A DNA stretch of 9,189 bases from Emcibacteraceae bacterium (lineage in GTDB: Bacteria > Pseudomonadota > Alphaproteobacteria > Sphingomonadales > Emcibacteraceae), in the NCBI GenBank assembly GCA_016763335.1, contig JAESUD010000261.1, positions 1 to 9,189 of the forward strand, given 5' to 3'. The first letter of the stretch is position 1. Each line of letters begins with the position of its first letter. The notes beneath the pieces were generated by a model that was not told where the DNA came from, did not search any database, and worked only from the letters and a program-made list of their open reading frames with translations. Position numbers and translations under genes: made by a program. Positions 1-6,580 of the stretch are shown here, in pieces.

Positions 1-1
1 A

Positions 2-139
2 CATGATTATAATCATGTCAGGCCTCATTCATCACTAAACGGACTAAGCCCATACATGGCATTAAACAAAGAAAGGAATAAAGCCATTGCAAATCAACAT
101 GAATTAGACAAAAATATCAAACCAAGACTCTATGCATAA
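2..139 (+). CDS. IS3-family transposase OrfB, C-terminal fragment
   Basis: The frame is open from the window edge to a TAA at 137-139. It begins HDYNHVRPHSSLNGLSP, the hallmark end of the DDE integrase-core (rve) domain of IS3-family OrfB proteins (family pattern YNxxRPHSxLxxLTP). About 28 further residues follow, ending in KPRLYA. Such proteins cut and join the IS ends during copy-out transposition. The start is off the window, so whether the full gene is intact is unknown. The frame agrees with the position of the downstream terminal repeat. A 27-codon frame from the ATG at 56 is internal to this gene and is not a separate gene. Confidence 0.85.
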   Translation, partial: HDYNHVRPHSSLNGLSPYMALNKERNKAIANQHELDKNIKPRLYA

Positions 140-140
140 A

Positions 141-165
141 TGGACCTAACTTGGGGGCAAGGTCA
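141..165 (-). repeat. Terminal inverted repeat (right end) of the IS3-family element
   Basis: Read from the outside on the minus strand the segment begins TGACCTTGCCCCCAAG. This matches the style of IS3-family ends: a terminal TG, then a C-rich block about eight bases in. It starts two bases after the OrfB stop codon. The matching left repeat lies outside the window, so the exact inner border is an estimate. Confidence 0.65.
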
Positions 166-286
166 ATTGATAACGTATCAAAGACCGATGAATGTCTAAA
201 ATATGGCACGCCCGTCGTTCACTCACCTTAAAATCATCCGTAAGGTAAGTAACCGCTTCGCGTTTAACAACAAGGTCACGACCAGA
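166..286 (-). pseudogene. IS3-family OrfB remnant, N-terminal part, interrupted by another IS
   Basis: On the minus strand this stretch translates without a stop as SGRDLVVKREAVTYL followed by TDDFKVSERRACHILDIHRS and LIRYQ. It is the typical N-terminus of an IS3-family OrfB: REAV, then a helix, then VSERRAC and RS..RY, the HTH_21-like segment in front of the integrase core. The similarity stops at 166, where the plus-strand IS end begins, so the gene is cut by that element. A TAA at 287-289 lies just upstream in frame, as expected where OrfB is reached by frameshifting from OrfA, but no OrfA was recognised. The catalytic core is missing, so this copy is inactive. Confidence 0.7.
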
Positions 287-323
287 TTAATTTCTGCTAA
301 CGCGGACTAAATTCATATTAGCA

Positions 324-1577
324 TCATTCATCTAGTGAAATTTCGAGCCCTTCTATCGATTGTATTGCTTGTCCAGCAATGCCTTCCAAATCACCATACA
401 TTCCAACTGTTGCTTCTATAACTCCCTGAATTTGAGAGTCTCTTTTAGCCCATAACCGTGTCATGACCTTTCTTTCTTTGTTTAAATCGTCTTGCATCAT
501 AGAAAATTTTTCTACGATGGCTTCTATACGATGTCTAAATCGTGATCCCGTAAGATATTGGTAAACTTGTTCTGTTTTTGTTTGCTGCCCATCTTTGATA
601 AGCCGTGAGTTGTTGATTTCAATAAGCGATTGTCTCAGTGCAAATGCTAATGGCATGGCATATTTTTGCCCTGAAACCCAAGTTCCATCAATTTGCCCAA
701 AACTATCTATGCTTTTAGGTAAGCTATTAGACACAATAACAGCTATCTCAGAACCAGCCGATCTCTGATCTTCTCGCAGTTTTGATAACCAACCATCACT
801 CCAGTTTTTTGTTCGTTTTGTTTCCCAAATAATACTGCCGCACATTTGACCTGATGGAGAAACAATACGTTGGATAACATCTGCTCCAAATTCACCCTTT
901 GCAACGGGTTCAATAACATCAAACGGGAATTGAACTTTAAGGTTTTTTTCAAGTTCAAGTTCTAATACTTCACCTTGCAACTGCTGAGATCCCTGTTCGG
1001 ATTTTTGCTTTAAGCTTTCTATTTGACGTTGCATTGAAATAATTTGTTGCTCCTTTTCAGACACTTTCAGTTTCATACTTTCTTCTACGTCTCTCTTTAT
1101 TTTTAACCTCTCAGCATCGAGGCCAAATTGTATTTCTTGTTGTATTTTAAAATCCATTTCACGGGACTTATCGTCTAAAGCCCGTGTTTTTTGAATTAAG
1201 CTTACCTGTTTTTTTTGTGCCTCTCTAAGCTTTATTTCTCGTTCCTTTAAAACCTTTTGCAACTCATCAACTTCGTGTGATTTTTGATCCAAATCGTATT
1301 GAAAAGATAACTTTGCTCGCGTAGCTTCATTTTTAGAAATTTGTTTACGTTCTATATCCAGTTGCCTATCTACTTCTTGATATATTAGTTTTTCGGATTC
1401 CTTAACTGCAACACGTTTCTTTTCAAGAGATATTTCTCGTTCTTTAATATTTACTTGGCTATCAAGCAGGCGCTTTTCATACTCTGCTTTTGCTGCTGCA
1501 ACAAGAGGAGCTGCAATACCGTCTGTCAGCTTTATGGTCTCACCACAATTGGAGCATTTTATACTTGGCTCACTCAT
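324..1577 (-). CDS. DUF2130-type coiled-coil protein with putative PD-(D/E)XK nuclease core
   Basis: The product has 417 residues. It opens with one zinc-ribbon-like pair (C8-x-x-C11) and the run IAAPLVAAAKAEYE, as in DUF2130 proteins. A charged coiled coil runs from about 35 to 200. The C-terminal globular part carries E203/E206, D233 (in FGADVIQRI), E252-x-K254 (in IIWETKRTK) and Q271, a layout that fits a PD-(D/E)XK nuclease fold. The substrate is not known. The ATG at 1577 is two bases after the stop of the upstream RloC-like gene, and its ribosome site (AAAGGAG) lies inside that gene's last codons, so the two are probably translationally coupled. DUF2130 membership is a confident reading by eye. 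Nuclease activity and a role as RloC partner are inferences. The gene appears complete. No clear terminator was seen after it. Confidence 0.8.
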   Translation of the reverse strand: MSEPSIKCSNCGETIKLTDGIAAPLVAAAKAEYEKRLLDSQVNIKEREISLEKKRVAVKESEKLIYQEVDRQLDIERKQISKNEATRAKLSFQYDLDQKSHEVDELQKVLKEREIKLREAQKKQVSLIQKTRALDDKSREMDFKIQQEIQFGLDAERLKIKRDVEESMKLKVSEKEQQIISMQRQIESLKQKSEQGSQQLQGEVLELELEKNLKVQFPFDVIEPVAKGEFGADVIQRIVSPSGQMCGSIIWETKRTKNWSDGWLSKLREDQRSAGSEIAVIVSNSLPKSIDSFGQIDGTWVSGQKYAMPLAFALRQSLIEINNSRLIKDGQQTKTEQVYQYLTGSRFRHRIEAIVEKFSMMQDDLNKERKVMTRLWAKRDSQIQGVIEATVGMYGDLEGIAGQAIQSIEGLEISLDE

Positions 1578-1579
1578 AT

Positions 1580-3856
1580 TTATTCTACTCCTTTAATTTC
1601 AGCAGAAAGTGCAAGATTTTCCTCAACTGTAGGAGTAAGGTTAACACCTTTCGTCATCATTTCATAATGACCGATGTGTCCTGCTTTATTAAAAATATTC
1701 TTAAAAACAATGAGATATTTTTCTATGGTATTGGTATCACATGACGTATAGAGGTCGTCATTAATAGAATGTGAACCGTCATTAATCCACGATAGTAGAG
1801 AGCCACACACTATTTTGTCGTTTCCTGATAAACCATTTACAATTTCATCAGTGTTTATGCCACCAAAGAATGTGAAATATGTTTCTATAATCCTTCGCAT
1901 TACATTCTGTGCTGTTATAACAGATAATTCGGAACTACAAATTTCAGCCCATAGCATTTCATAAGATGATGTTACAGGGTTTTTTCCGTGTAGTTTTATT
2001 TTGGATTCACCATTTTTCTTTTGGACTGTCCAAAATGTAGGAGTATTTTCCTTCTTAGGAATTTTGCGTTCAAAAGTTATTTCTTTATGGAAATAAACGT
2101 TATGGGTTAGCGTTAATATTTGAACTATAGAAGAATTCCCGTTTCTAATTTTATTAATAACCCCTCTAATTAAATTACAAACGATAAATAAAACATCGCT
2201 ATCTAAGCTGGATACAGGGTCATCAAAAACAACAACCCGTGATGAGGCTAAACCATCCGTTTTGAGTGAGCCATCAATTAACTGATAAAAATATAAGAAG
2301 GTAATAAAAGACTTCTCACCTTCGCTGAGTGTTTCCTTTGCATCGGAGCCATCTGCCCTAGTAATTTTATAAAATCCTGGGTTTTCACTTTCAGCAAGTG
2401 AAAAGCTAGTAAAGCCAAAAGATAAAAGTAAACCGTTTATTTTATTAAGAGTAGGGTTAATACTCGTAATTTGGAGTTCTAAAGATTTAACTTCAGAACT
2501 AATTTGGCTTATTTTGGTTTTTTTTTCGGATATATTTGCTTTTATATCTGTGATAGTTTTTTTTGTGTTATTTATTTTCAGTTTAACTTTGTCGGCTTCA
2601 ACCTTAATATCTTCAATAATCCGTTTCCAAATTTCAGAAATTAATTGTTTTTTTCGTGCGTCTAAATTATCAATTGTTTGATTGTTACTTAGCGCTTTAA
2701 TATTTGCTTTTTGAATTTCATCAGAAATGTCTTCAATGACACCTGATATAGGCTCGAGCCTAATTTTTGAACTTGGTTCCTTTTTTTTGCTTTCAATGTG
2801 TTTTAAATTAACAGTTAACAAACTATCTAAACTCTTCTGTTTATCAATAACCTTGTCTTGATTTAAAAATTTTGGACTTGCATCTAAAATAGCCTTAAGT
2901 CGACTTTTCAATGAATCAGAAAAATCACTATACTTTTGACTCAGATCATCAATAGCTTCTAGATCGAGGGTGTAAGTACGATCAAAATACTCGTTTAAAC
3001 TGTTTTTAAAATCTTGTTCTGTTTTTTGTTGACAGAACGGACAATACTCGTCGTTTTTATTATAGAATGCTATTCCAGTTTGAACCCAATCGCTATTTCC
3101 AAGTGTGGTAATCATTGCTGCAATATCAACGTTGTCCTTTCCGAGCACAACTTTAGAAAGAACAGGAGTCTTTTCCAATTCTATGATGTCGTCATAAAGT
3201 AATTTTGGAATTAAATTTTCTTGTGATAAATCATCGGAAAACACGGATTGAGCCTGTTCTTTGATGATGTTAATTTCCAACAATTCGGCTGTATTATTTT
3301 CGACTTCTGAATCGTATTTACTTTTAAAAGTATCTTTCGTACCAGCACCCTTGAATACATTTTTGAACTCTTTGTATTCGGATTTTTTTTTCCAACACAT
3401 CTCTACAAGTTCGCTATCAAGATCAGTTTTTTCCTTTTCTTTACCTCCGTCACCATTGTCGCCGGCCAACACCTTTTTATAGTTGACAACTTTATCAGAT
3501 AGAACAGCAATATCATTATTTTTATCTTTTATTACTGCACTGACCTCCACATTATCGCCAAAAGTATAGATACCCATTACTTCTGCATTTGGATTAAAAT
3601 GTTTTTCAACAAAATCTCGATTATATACCAAAATTTCCATTGGATTACTTTGATGCCAGGCGACTTCACAGTTTGAGCCAATCGTATCTGCAGAAGGAGT
3701 TAATCTAATTTGATCCTGATTGGCTAAAACCCTTGAAATAGTGGTTTTTCCAGATCCATTTGAACCGTAAATAAAATTAATTTTTTTAAGGTCAAACATT
3801 TCTTGAGATTCAATTCCGTATGAACCTGTTTCTTTGATTGTAATTTTGGATATCAT
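1580..3856 (-). CDS. rloC: RloC-like ABC ATPase / zinc-hook anticodon nuclease
   Basis: RloC proteins are Rad50-like ATPases that cut tRNA in the anticodon loop, probably as a last-line antiviral or DNA-damage response. From the ATG at 3856 the product has 758 residues: Walker A GSNGSGKTT at about 31-39, coiled coil, a zinc-hook motif CPFC at 272-275, a second coiled coil to about 490, ABC signature LSEGEKS at 510-516, Walker B VVVFDDPVSSLD with DD at 545-546, and switch histidine H585 in LTHN. The C-terminus has MRRIIE with R654 and E658, and NDGSHS with H696. This R-x3-E...H arrangement resembles the PrrC/RloC catalytic triad. An in-frame TTG at 3922 would add 22 residues, but it lacks a ribosome site and family members begin near MISKITIK, so ATG 3856 was chosen, although its own ribosome site is weak. 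It heads an operon with the DUF2130 gene. The hsd genes often found beside rloC are absent from the window. Confidence 0.8.
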   Translation of the reverse strand: MISKITIKETGSYGIESQEMFDLKKINFIYGSNGSGKTTISRVLANQDQIRLTPSADTIGSNCEVAWHQSNPMEILVYNRDFVEKHFNPNAEVMGIYTFGDNVEVSAVIKDKNNDIAVLSDKVVNYKKVLAGDNGDGGKEKEKTDLDSELVEMCWKKKSEYKEFKNVFKGAGTKDTFKSKYDSEVENNTAELLEINIIKEQAQSVFSDDLSQENLIPKLLYDDIIELEKTPVLSKVVLGKDNVDIAAMITTLGNSDWVQTGIAFYNKNDEYCPFCQQKTEQDFKNSLNEYFDRTYTLDLEAIDDLSQKYSDFSDSLKSRLKAILDASPKFLNQDKVIDKQKSLDSLLTVNLKHIESKKKEPSSKIRLEPISGVIEDISDEIQKANIKALSNNQTIDNLDARKKQLISEIWKRIIEDIKVEADKVKLKINNTKKTITDIKANISEKKTKISQISSEVKSLELQITSINPTLNKINGLLLSFGFTSFSLAESENPGFYKITRADGSDAKETLSEGEKSFITFLYFYQLIDGSLKTDGLASSRVVVFDDPVSSLDSDVLFIVCNLIRGVINKIRNGNSSIVQILTLTHNVYFHKEITFERKIPKKENTPTFWTVQKKNGESKIKLHGKNPVTSSYEMLWAEICSSELSVITAQNVMRRIIETYFTFFGGINTDEIVNGLSGNDKIVCGSLLSWINDGSHSINDDLYTSCDTNTIEKYLIVFKNIFNKAGHIGHYEMMTKGVNLTPTVEENLALSAEIKGVE

Positions 3857-3933
3857 ATTTCTAAACACTCTTAAATTTGTAATTAAATTAAAATTTTTAT
3901 TAAAATAGTTATGATCTCGCAAAGTATGTACTA

Positions 3934-3953
3934 ACTAAATAGACATATTTAGT
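3934..3953. promoter_or_regulatory. Inverted repeat upstream of the rloC-like gene, candidate operator
   Basis: ACTAAATA at 3934-3941 and TATTTAGT at 3946-3953 are perfect 8-bp arms around four bases. They lie about 80 bases upstream of the rloC-like ATG in a very AT-rich intergenic stretch, where AT-only palindromes arise easily by chance. No convincing -35/-10 pair could be assigned. Apart from this repeat and the XRE fragment (4277-4432), nothing was recognised between 3857 and 4276. Confidence 0.25.
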
Positions 3954-4276
3954 AACAATAGATTTGTCCTAAATGGAATACAACTTAATTATATAAAACT
4001 ATACTATATAAAAATCATTAGGCACTATTAAAAAATAATTGATTTATATAAAAATGACAAAACTAAAAATTATTAAACTTTGCTAATTATGGCTTTAGGA
4101 GCACGTAATAACACTATTTATCAGTTGTTTGGGATGTTCTATTTATGGCATTGGTTTTTGATTATGTCGACCATTACAAAATGCAGTAAAAAGGCAATAG
4201 AATCTAATGATGATAAAAATATTGAATCTTCTTTTAATGTTTTTTTGCTGAAGAAGAGGTTCTAGGGGCTGTATGA

Positions 4277-4432
4277 GCAGCGGTAACCATATATATTCCA
4301 CATGAAGTTATAGGTTTTTGTATTAAGGAGAATAAAAGTCTTATTGCAGCATGGCGTAGTTATGAAAACATAAGTCAGACTGAGCTTGCTCAAAAAGTAG
4401 GCGTTTCAAAGTTAGCACTTATTGAAATAGAA
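4277..4432 (+). pseudogene. Fragment of an XRE-type HTH antitoxin/regulator
   Basis: The frame reads TIYIPHEVIGFCIKENKSLI followed by AAWRSYENISQTELAQKVGV and SKLALIEIE. This matches the centre of Phd/Xre-type antitoxins: an IPHEV block, then AWR, then the HTH core (SQTELAQKVGVSKLALIEIE). An in-frame TGA at 4274-4276 closes it upstream, no start codon precedes it in frame, and the similarity ends at about 4432. After that the frame runs into hydrophobic sequence from AT-rich DNA. It is therefore a remnant of an antitoxin gene that lost both ends. The matching toxin was not found. The upstream stretch 4090-4265 may contain more decayed sequence but cannot be assigned. Confidence 0.6.
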
Positions 4433-4481
4433 CCGCCCATCTTTTATTTTTTTATCATCCATTTTGTCACTCTAATTTATT

Positions 4482-4631
4482 GTTCTGGTTATCTGGTTTA
4501 TATTTTTACCAATATGCACTGTTTCACCTCTTTTACGTAACATTAGGATTTTTAATTGGATGTTAAGAGCGAATAGGTAAGGGTGTTCATCAAGACTGGT
4601 AACGACTAGTAACCAGAACCGGTATCGAACA
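4482..4631. promoter_or_regulatory. Candidate operator cluster before the HTH/coiled-coil gene
   Basis: GTTCTGGTTA (4482-4491) is the inverted form of TAACCAGAAC (4610-4619). GTAAC occurs twice, ten bases apart (4599 and 4609), flanked by CTGGT and ACCAG. The region ends just before the ribosome site of the gene at 4646. Such clusters suit autoregulation by that gene's HTH product. No promoter boxes were assigned with confidence, and no gene was seen in 4433-4645. Confidence 0.4.
4608..4631 (+). repeat. Direct repeat, copy 1 (promoter-proximal)
   Basis: The core ACCAGAACCGNNATCGAACA occurs at 4612-4631 and again at 4816-4835, with 18 of 20 bases identical. Including AGTN in front, 21 of 24 bases match. 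This copy ends directly at the AAAGGAG ribosome site of the downstream gene, so a protein bound here could block translation or transcription start. A further ATCGAACA lies at 4841-4848. Confidence 0.6.
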
Positions 4632-4645
4632 AAGGAGAAAAGCTA

Positions 4646-5083
4646 ATGAAACACTCACTAAATGAGGCATCAAAGTTGTGTAATCGTGCTAAGTCCACTC
4701 TATCAAAAGCTATAAAAACAGGGCGTATGTCTGCTAATAAAAATGATAAAGGACAATTTGAAATTGATCCTGTAGAATTAAACAGGGTGTTTCCTTATGC
4801 CGTTGACAACCAGTCACCAGAACCGAGATCGAACAGATACATCGAACAAGAGAACACTATTGAAAACAGTGTTCTAAAAGTTAAACTTGAGGCAAAAGAT
4901 GAATTATTTGAAAGATTAAAATCTGAAATAAATGACCTAAAATCACAACGGGATGAATGGCGAGATCAAGCTAAAGAATTAACAACACAAAATAAAAGTC
5001 AAACTCTGCTAATAGAAAACTTGTCTCCAAAACCTGAAATTAAGCCACGTGGTGGACTTTTTGGGTTTTTTAGTAAGTCATAG
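4646..5083 (+). CDS. Plasmid HTH/coiled-coil DNA-binding protein next to the origin
   Basis: This protein of 145 residues has three parts. The N-terminal helix-turn-helix (about 1-50) reads SLNEASKLCNRAKSTLSKAI, then KTGRMSANKNDKGQFEIDP, the pattern of small plasmid-borne HTH proteins often found beside replication genes. A charged coiled coil runs from about 66 to 125. A proline-containing linker leads to a short hydrophobic tail, RGGLFGFFSKS. The ATG follows a strong ribosome site, AAAGGAG, eight bases upstream. By analogy with KfrA-like proteins it may bind DNA as a dimer and help replication control or segregation, but the exact role is unknown. It lies directly upstream of the iterons and repA, on the same strand. 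Repeated ACCAGAAC motifs before and inside the gene are candidate binding sites. Confidence 0.7.
   Translation: MKHSLNEASKLCNRAKSTLSKAIKTGRMSANKNDKGQFEIDPVELNRVFPYAVDNQSPEPRSNRYIEQENTIENSVLKVKLEAKDELFERLKSEINDLKSQRDEWRDQAKELTTQNKSQTLLIENLSPKPEIKPRGGLFGFFSKS
4812..4835 (+). repeat. Direct repeat, copy 2 (inside the HTH gene)
   Basis: This second copy of the ACCAGAACCGNNATCGAACA motif starts at residue 56 of the HTH/coiled-coil gene, in the linker after the HTH domain. The shared ATCGAACA block recurs at 4841-4848. Being in a coding linker, the nucleotide identity is not explained by a protein repeat, since copy 1 is non-coding. Confidence 0.55.
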
Positions 5084-5154
5084 TAAAAAAAGTGAATTGA
5101 ATTTGACGGATTTTGATACTGTTTTTAAGCTTGGAACGTAGCCAAAATTTTTCT

Positions 5155-5184
5155 TGTGTTTTAATATGTGTTTTAATAGTGTTT
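5155..5184 (+). repeat. Tandem 12-bp AT-rich repeat in the origin region
   Basis: TGTGTTTTAATA occurs twice back to back (5155-5166 and 5167-5178), followed by a partial third unit, GTGTTT. It sits about 70 bases before the first iteron. AT-rich tandem 12- or 13-mers next to iterons are typical of the strand-opening element in theta-type origins. That function is inferred from position and composition only. Confidence 0.5.
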
Positions 5185-5249
5185 CCAGATTTAGGCAGGT
5201 TTGTAACTTATTGATCTTTATACGATAAAACCGTGTTAAAAATTAATTT

Positions 5250-5268
5250 GGTGTGTAATATCACGAAT
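5250..5268 (+). repeat. Iteron 1 (class A)
   Basis: The sequence is GGTGTGTAATATCACGAAT, identical to the copies at 5272 and 5347. All five iterons fit the consensus GGTGTGTAAWRTCMYGAA. Confidence 0.85.
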
Positions 5269-5271
5269 GGA

Positions 5272-5290
5272 GGTGTGTAATATCACGAAT
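5272..5290 (+). repeat. Iteron 2 (class A)
   Basis: GGTGTGTAATATCACGAAT starts 22 bases after the start of iteron 1, about two helical turns, so both face the same side of the DNA. Confidence 0.85.
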
Positions 5291-5316
5291 CTAACTTCAA
5301 TACATTTTATCTACTT

Positions 5317-5335
5317 GGTGTGTAAAGTCCTGAAA
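5317..5335 (+). repeat. Iteron 3 (class B)
   Basis: GGTGTGTAAAGTCCTGAAA shares the first nine bases with class A but differs by a co-ordinated block (AGTCCTGA in place of TATCACGA). It starts 45 bases after iteron 2. Confidence 0.8.
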
Positions 5336-5346
5336 AATATTGACGT

Positions 5347-5365
5347 GGTGTGTAATATCACGAAT
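5347..5365 (+). repeat. Iteron 4 (class A)
   Basis: GGTGTGTAATATCACGAAT starts 30 bases after iteron 3 and is a perfect class A copy. Confidence 0.85.
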
Positions 5366-5376
5366 AGTAGGAATCA

Positions 5377-5395
5377 GGTGTGTAAAGTCCTGAAC
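5377..5395 (+). repeat. Iteron 5 (class B)
   Basis: GGTGTGTAAAGTCCTGAAC starts 30 bases after iteron 4 and about 60 bases before the repA start codon. It is the copy best placed to overlap the repA promoter. Confidence 0.8.
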
Positions 5396-5455
5396 TTTAA
5401 ATAGGTAATGCATGAAATGTTGAATCTAACTCTAATTGTGTGAAGCTCGTAAATA

Positions 5456-6526
5456 ATGAACCAAGAACTAGAAAAATATGACCGCACACCTCTTCTACCT
5501 GAAAGACACCCAGAACCAGATTTTTTTATTTGTGACATTTTCGATGCCGCGCCAAAGTCTGATACCGCTTCAATGGAACATCCATTATTTACGCTCGCAA
5601 CTAAACCCGATATGACAGACCGCATGTATCAGAATGGCGACAGCTATATACGCTTACGTCCATCCCCTGACGGATTGGCAACTGTTCATGATCGAGACAT
5701 TTTAATTTACTGTATTTCCCAATGCATGCACCGATTAAACAATGGGCAACAAGTACACAAAACGCTTAGATTCAATGCTCATGACCTCTTAAAGGTCACC
5801 AATCGCGACACAAGCAAAAGAGGTTATGCGCTTCTTAAAACAGCACTTGGCCGCCTTCAGGGGACACAGATAGAAACAAATGTTACAACTGGTGGGCTTG
5901 AACAAACAGATCTATTCAGCTTCATAGATAGAGCCAAATTTATAAGAGAGACCCATGATGGCCGTATGCAAGGATTAGAAATAACCCTTTCTGATTGGGT
6001 GTTTAATGCTATGCACGAGAAAAGCGGTGACATACTTACCCTGTCTAAAGATTATTTCAGGCTAAGGAAGCCGTTAGAGCGTCGCTTGTACGAGTTAGCT
6101 CGAAAATGTTGCGGTCAGTCCTCTAAGTGGCATTTTCGCGTTGAAACGCTTCACAAACGGACGGGGTCCACATCCAGACCAAAAGAATTCAAGCGGATGC
6201 TGAAAAAAATCATTGATGATAATGACAAACATCAGCATATTCCAGATTATACTTTTAAAATGGAAGATAATCTTGTTGTTATTCGTCCTCGTGGGGAGTT
6301 TTCAGAGATCTATAAAGAACCTGAAAGCGTGGATGCTATAGATAAAATTTTCTTGGCACCAAAAACGTTTGATATTGCCCGTAAATTTGCAGGGGGATAC
6401 GATCTCTATTTTTTAGAAAGTCAATGGCGCGAAATGCTGACATCCAAAAACGCCATACCAGAGAATGTCGATGCTTCATTCATGGGCTACGTTAAATGGT
6501 ACATAACAAAACATGGCAAAGCATAA
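5456..6526 (+). CDS. repA: Replication initiator protein A (RPA/RepA family)
   Basis: The product of 356 residues has the RPA-family (replication initiator protein A) pattern: a front part with SMEHPLFTL at about 39-47, then SYIRLRPSPDGLATVHDRDI (63-82), LIYCISQCM, and the HTH-containing segment FNAHDLLKVTNRDTSKRGYA followed by LLKTALGRLQGTQIETNV up to about 143. The second half, with LSKDYFRLRKPLERRLYELA (196-215), resembles a second winged-helix region of initiators. It should bind the upstream iterons and open the origin for theta replication with host factors. The ATG at 5456 has only a weak GAAG ribosome site, consistent with low expression. The gene appears full length and undamaged. 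It converges on the recombinase gene. Family assignment is confident; iteron binding is inferred from position. Confidence 0.9.
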   Translation: MNQELEKYDRTPLLPERHPEPDFFICDIFDAAPKSDTASMEHPLFTLATKPDMTDRMYQNGDSYIRLRPSPDGLATVHDRDILIYCISQCMHRLNNGQQVHKTLRFNAHDLLKVTNRDTSKRGYALLKTALGRLQGTQIETNVTTGGLEQTDLFSFIDRAKFIRETHDGRMQGLEITLSDWVFNAMHEKSGDILTLSKDYFRLRKPLERRLYELARKCCGQSSKWHFRVETLHKRTGSTSRPKEFKRMLKKIIDDNDKHQHIPDYTFKMEDNLVVIRPRGEFSEIYKEPESVDAIDKIFLAPKTFDIARKFAGGYDLYFLESQWREMLTSKNAIPENVDASFMGYVKWYITKHGKA

Positions 6527-6580
6527 TTAATATTTATTAAATTATGCGAGCCTCAAGCGTTTAGATACTGGCCGCATACA

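Larger units (their letters stand above)
1..165 (+). mobile_element. Right end of an IS3-family insertion sequence (partial)
   Basis: This segment holds the C-terminus of an IS3-type OrfB transposase followed closely by a sequence that looks like the element's terminal inverted repeat and ends in CA at 165. The left part of the element lies outside the window. Sequence beyond 165 belongs to a different, oppositely oriented IS3 OrfB remnant, so 165/166 is the likely insertion junction. The target-site duplication cannot be checked because only one end is visible. The IS group within the family is not resolved. Confidence 0.75.
5155..5455. other. Putative iteron-type origin of replication (oriV)
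   Basis: The gene-free stretch between the HTH gene and repA contains an AT-rich tandem repeat and five iterons, all directly upstream of the initiator gene. This is the usual layout of an iteron-regulated theta plasmid origin. No exact DnaA box (TTATNCACA) was seen on either strand. The iterons probably also overlap the repA promoter, so RepA would repress its own synthesis. No -35/-10 pair stood out. The ribosome site of repA is weak (GAAG, about ten bases before the ATG). Confidence 0.7.

Noticed and set aside
1..18. Perfect 18-bp palindrome ACATGATTATAATCATGT at the window edge.
   Set aside because: It encodes HDYNHV inside the conserved C-terminus of the IS3 transposase, so coding constraint and AT richness explain it well enough.
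167..181. TTGATA-ACG-TATCAA inverted repeat just beyond the IS end.
   Set aside because: It lies in the OrfB remnant reading RYQ, has 6-bp arms only, and no gene uses it as a promoter.
1455..1744. Two overlapping plus-strand open frames.
   Set aside because: They lie opposite the well-supported DUF2130 and RloC-like genes, show no family pattern, and have no ribosome site; they are shadows.
3857..3922. N-terminal extension of the RloC-like protein from TTG 3922.
   Set aside because: The added 22 residues are AT-driven (N, F, K rich), no ribosome site precedes the TTG, and the family pattern begins at MISKITIK.
4080..4265. A 61-codon plus-strand frame from TTG.
   Set aside because: It has no recognisable family, a poor start and biased composition, and lies beside a decayed antitoxin fragment; not supported as a gene.
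5436..5452. Possible sixth iteron (TTGTGTGAAGCTCGTAA).
   Set aside because: Only the GTGTG part aligns without gaps; the rest needs an indel and several mismatches.
5374..5625. Minus-strand open frame of 83 codons.
   Set aside because: It overlaps the iterons and the start of repA on the opposite strand, and shows no protein signature.
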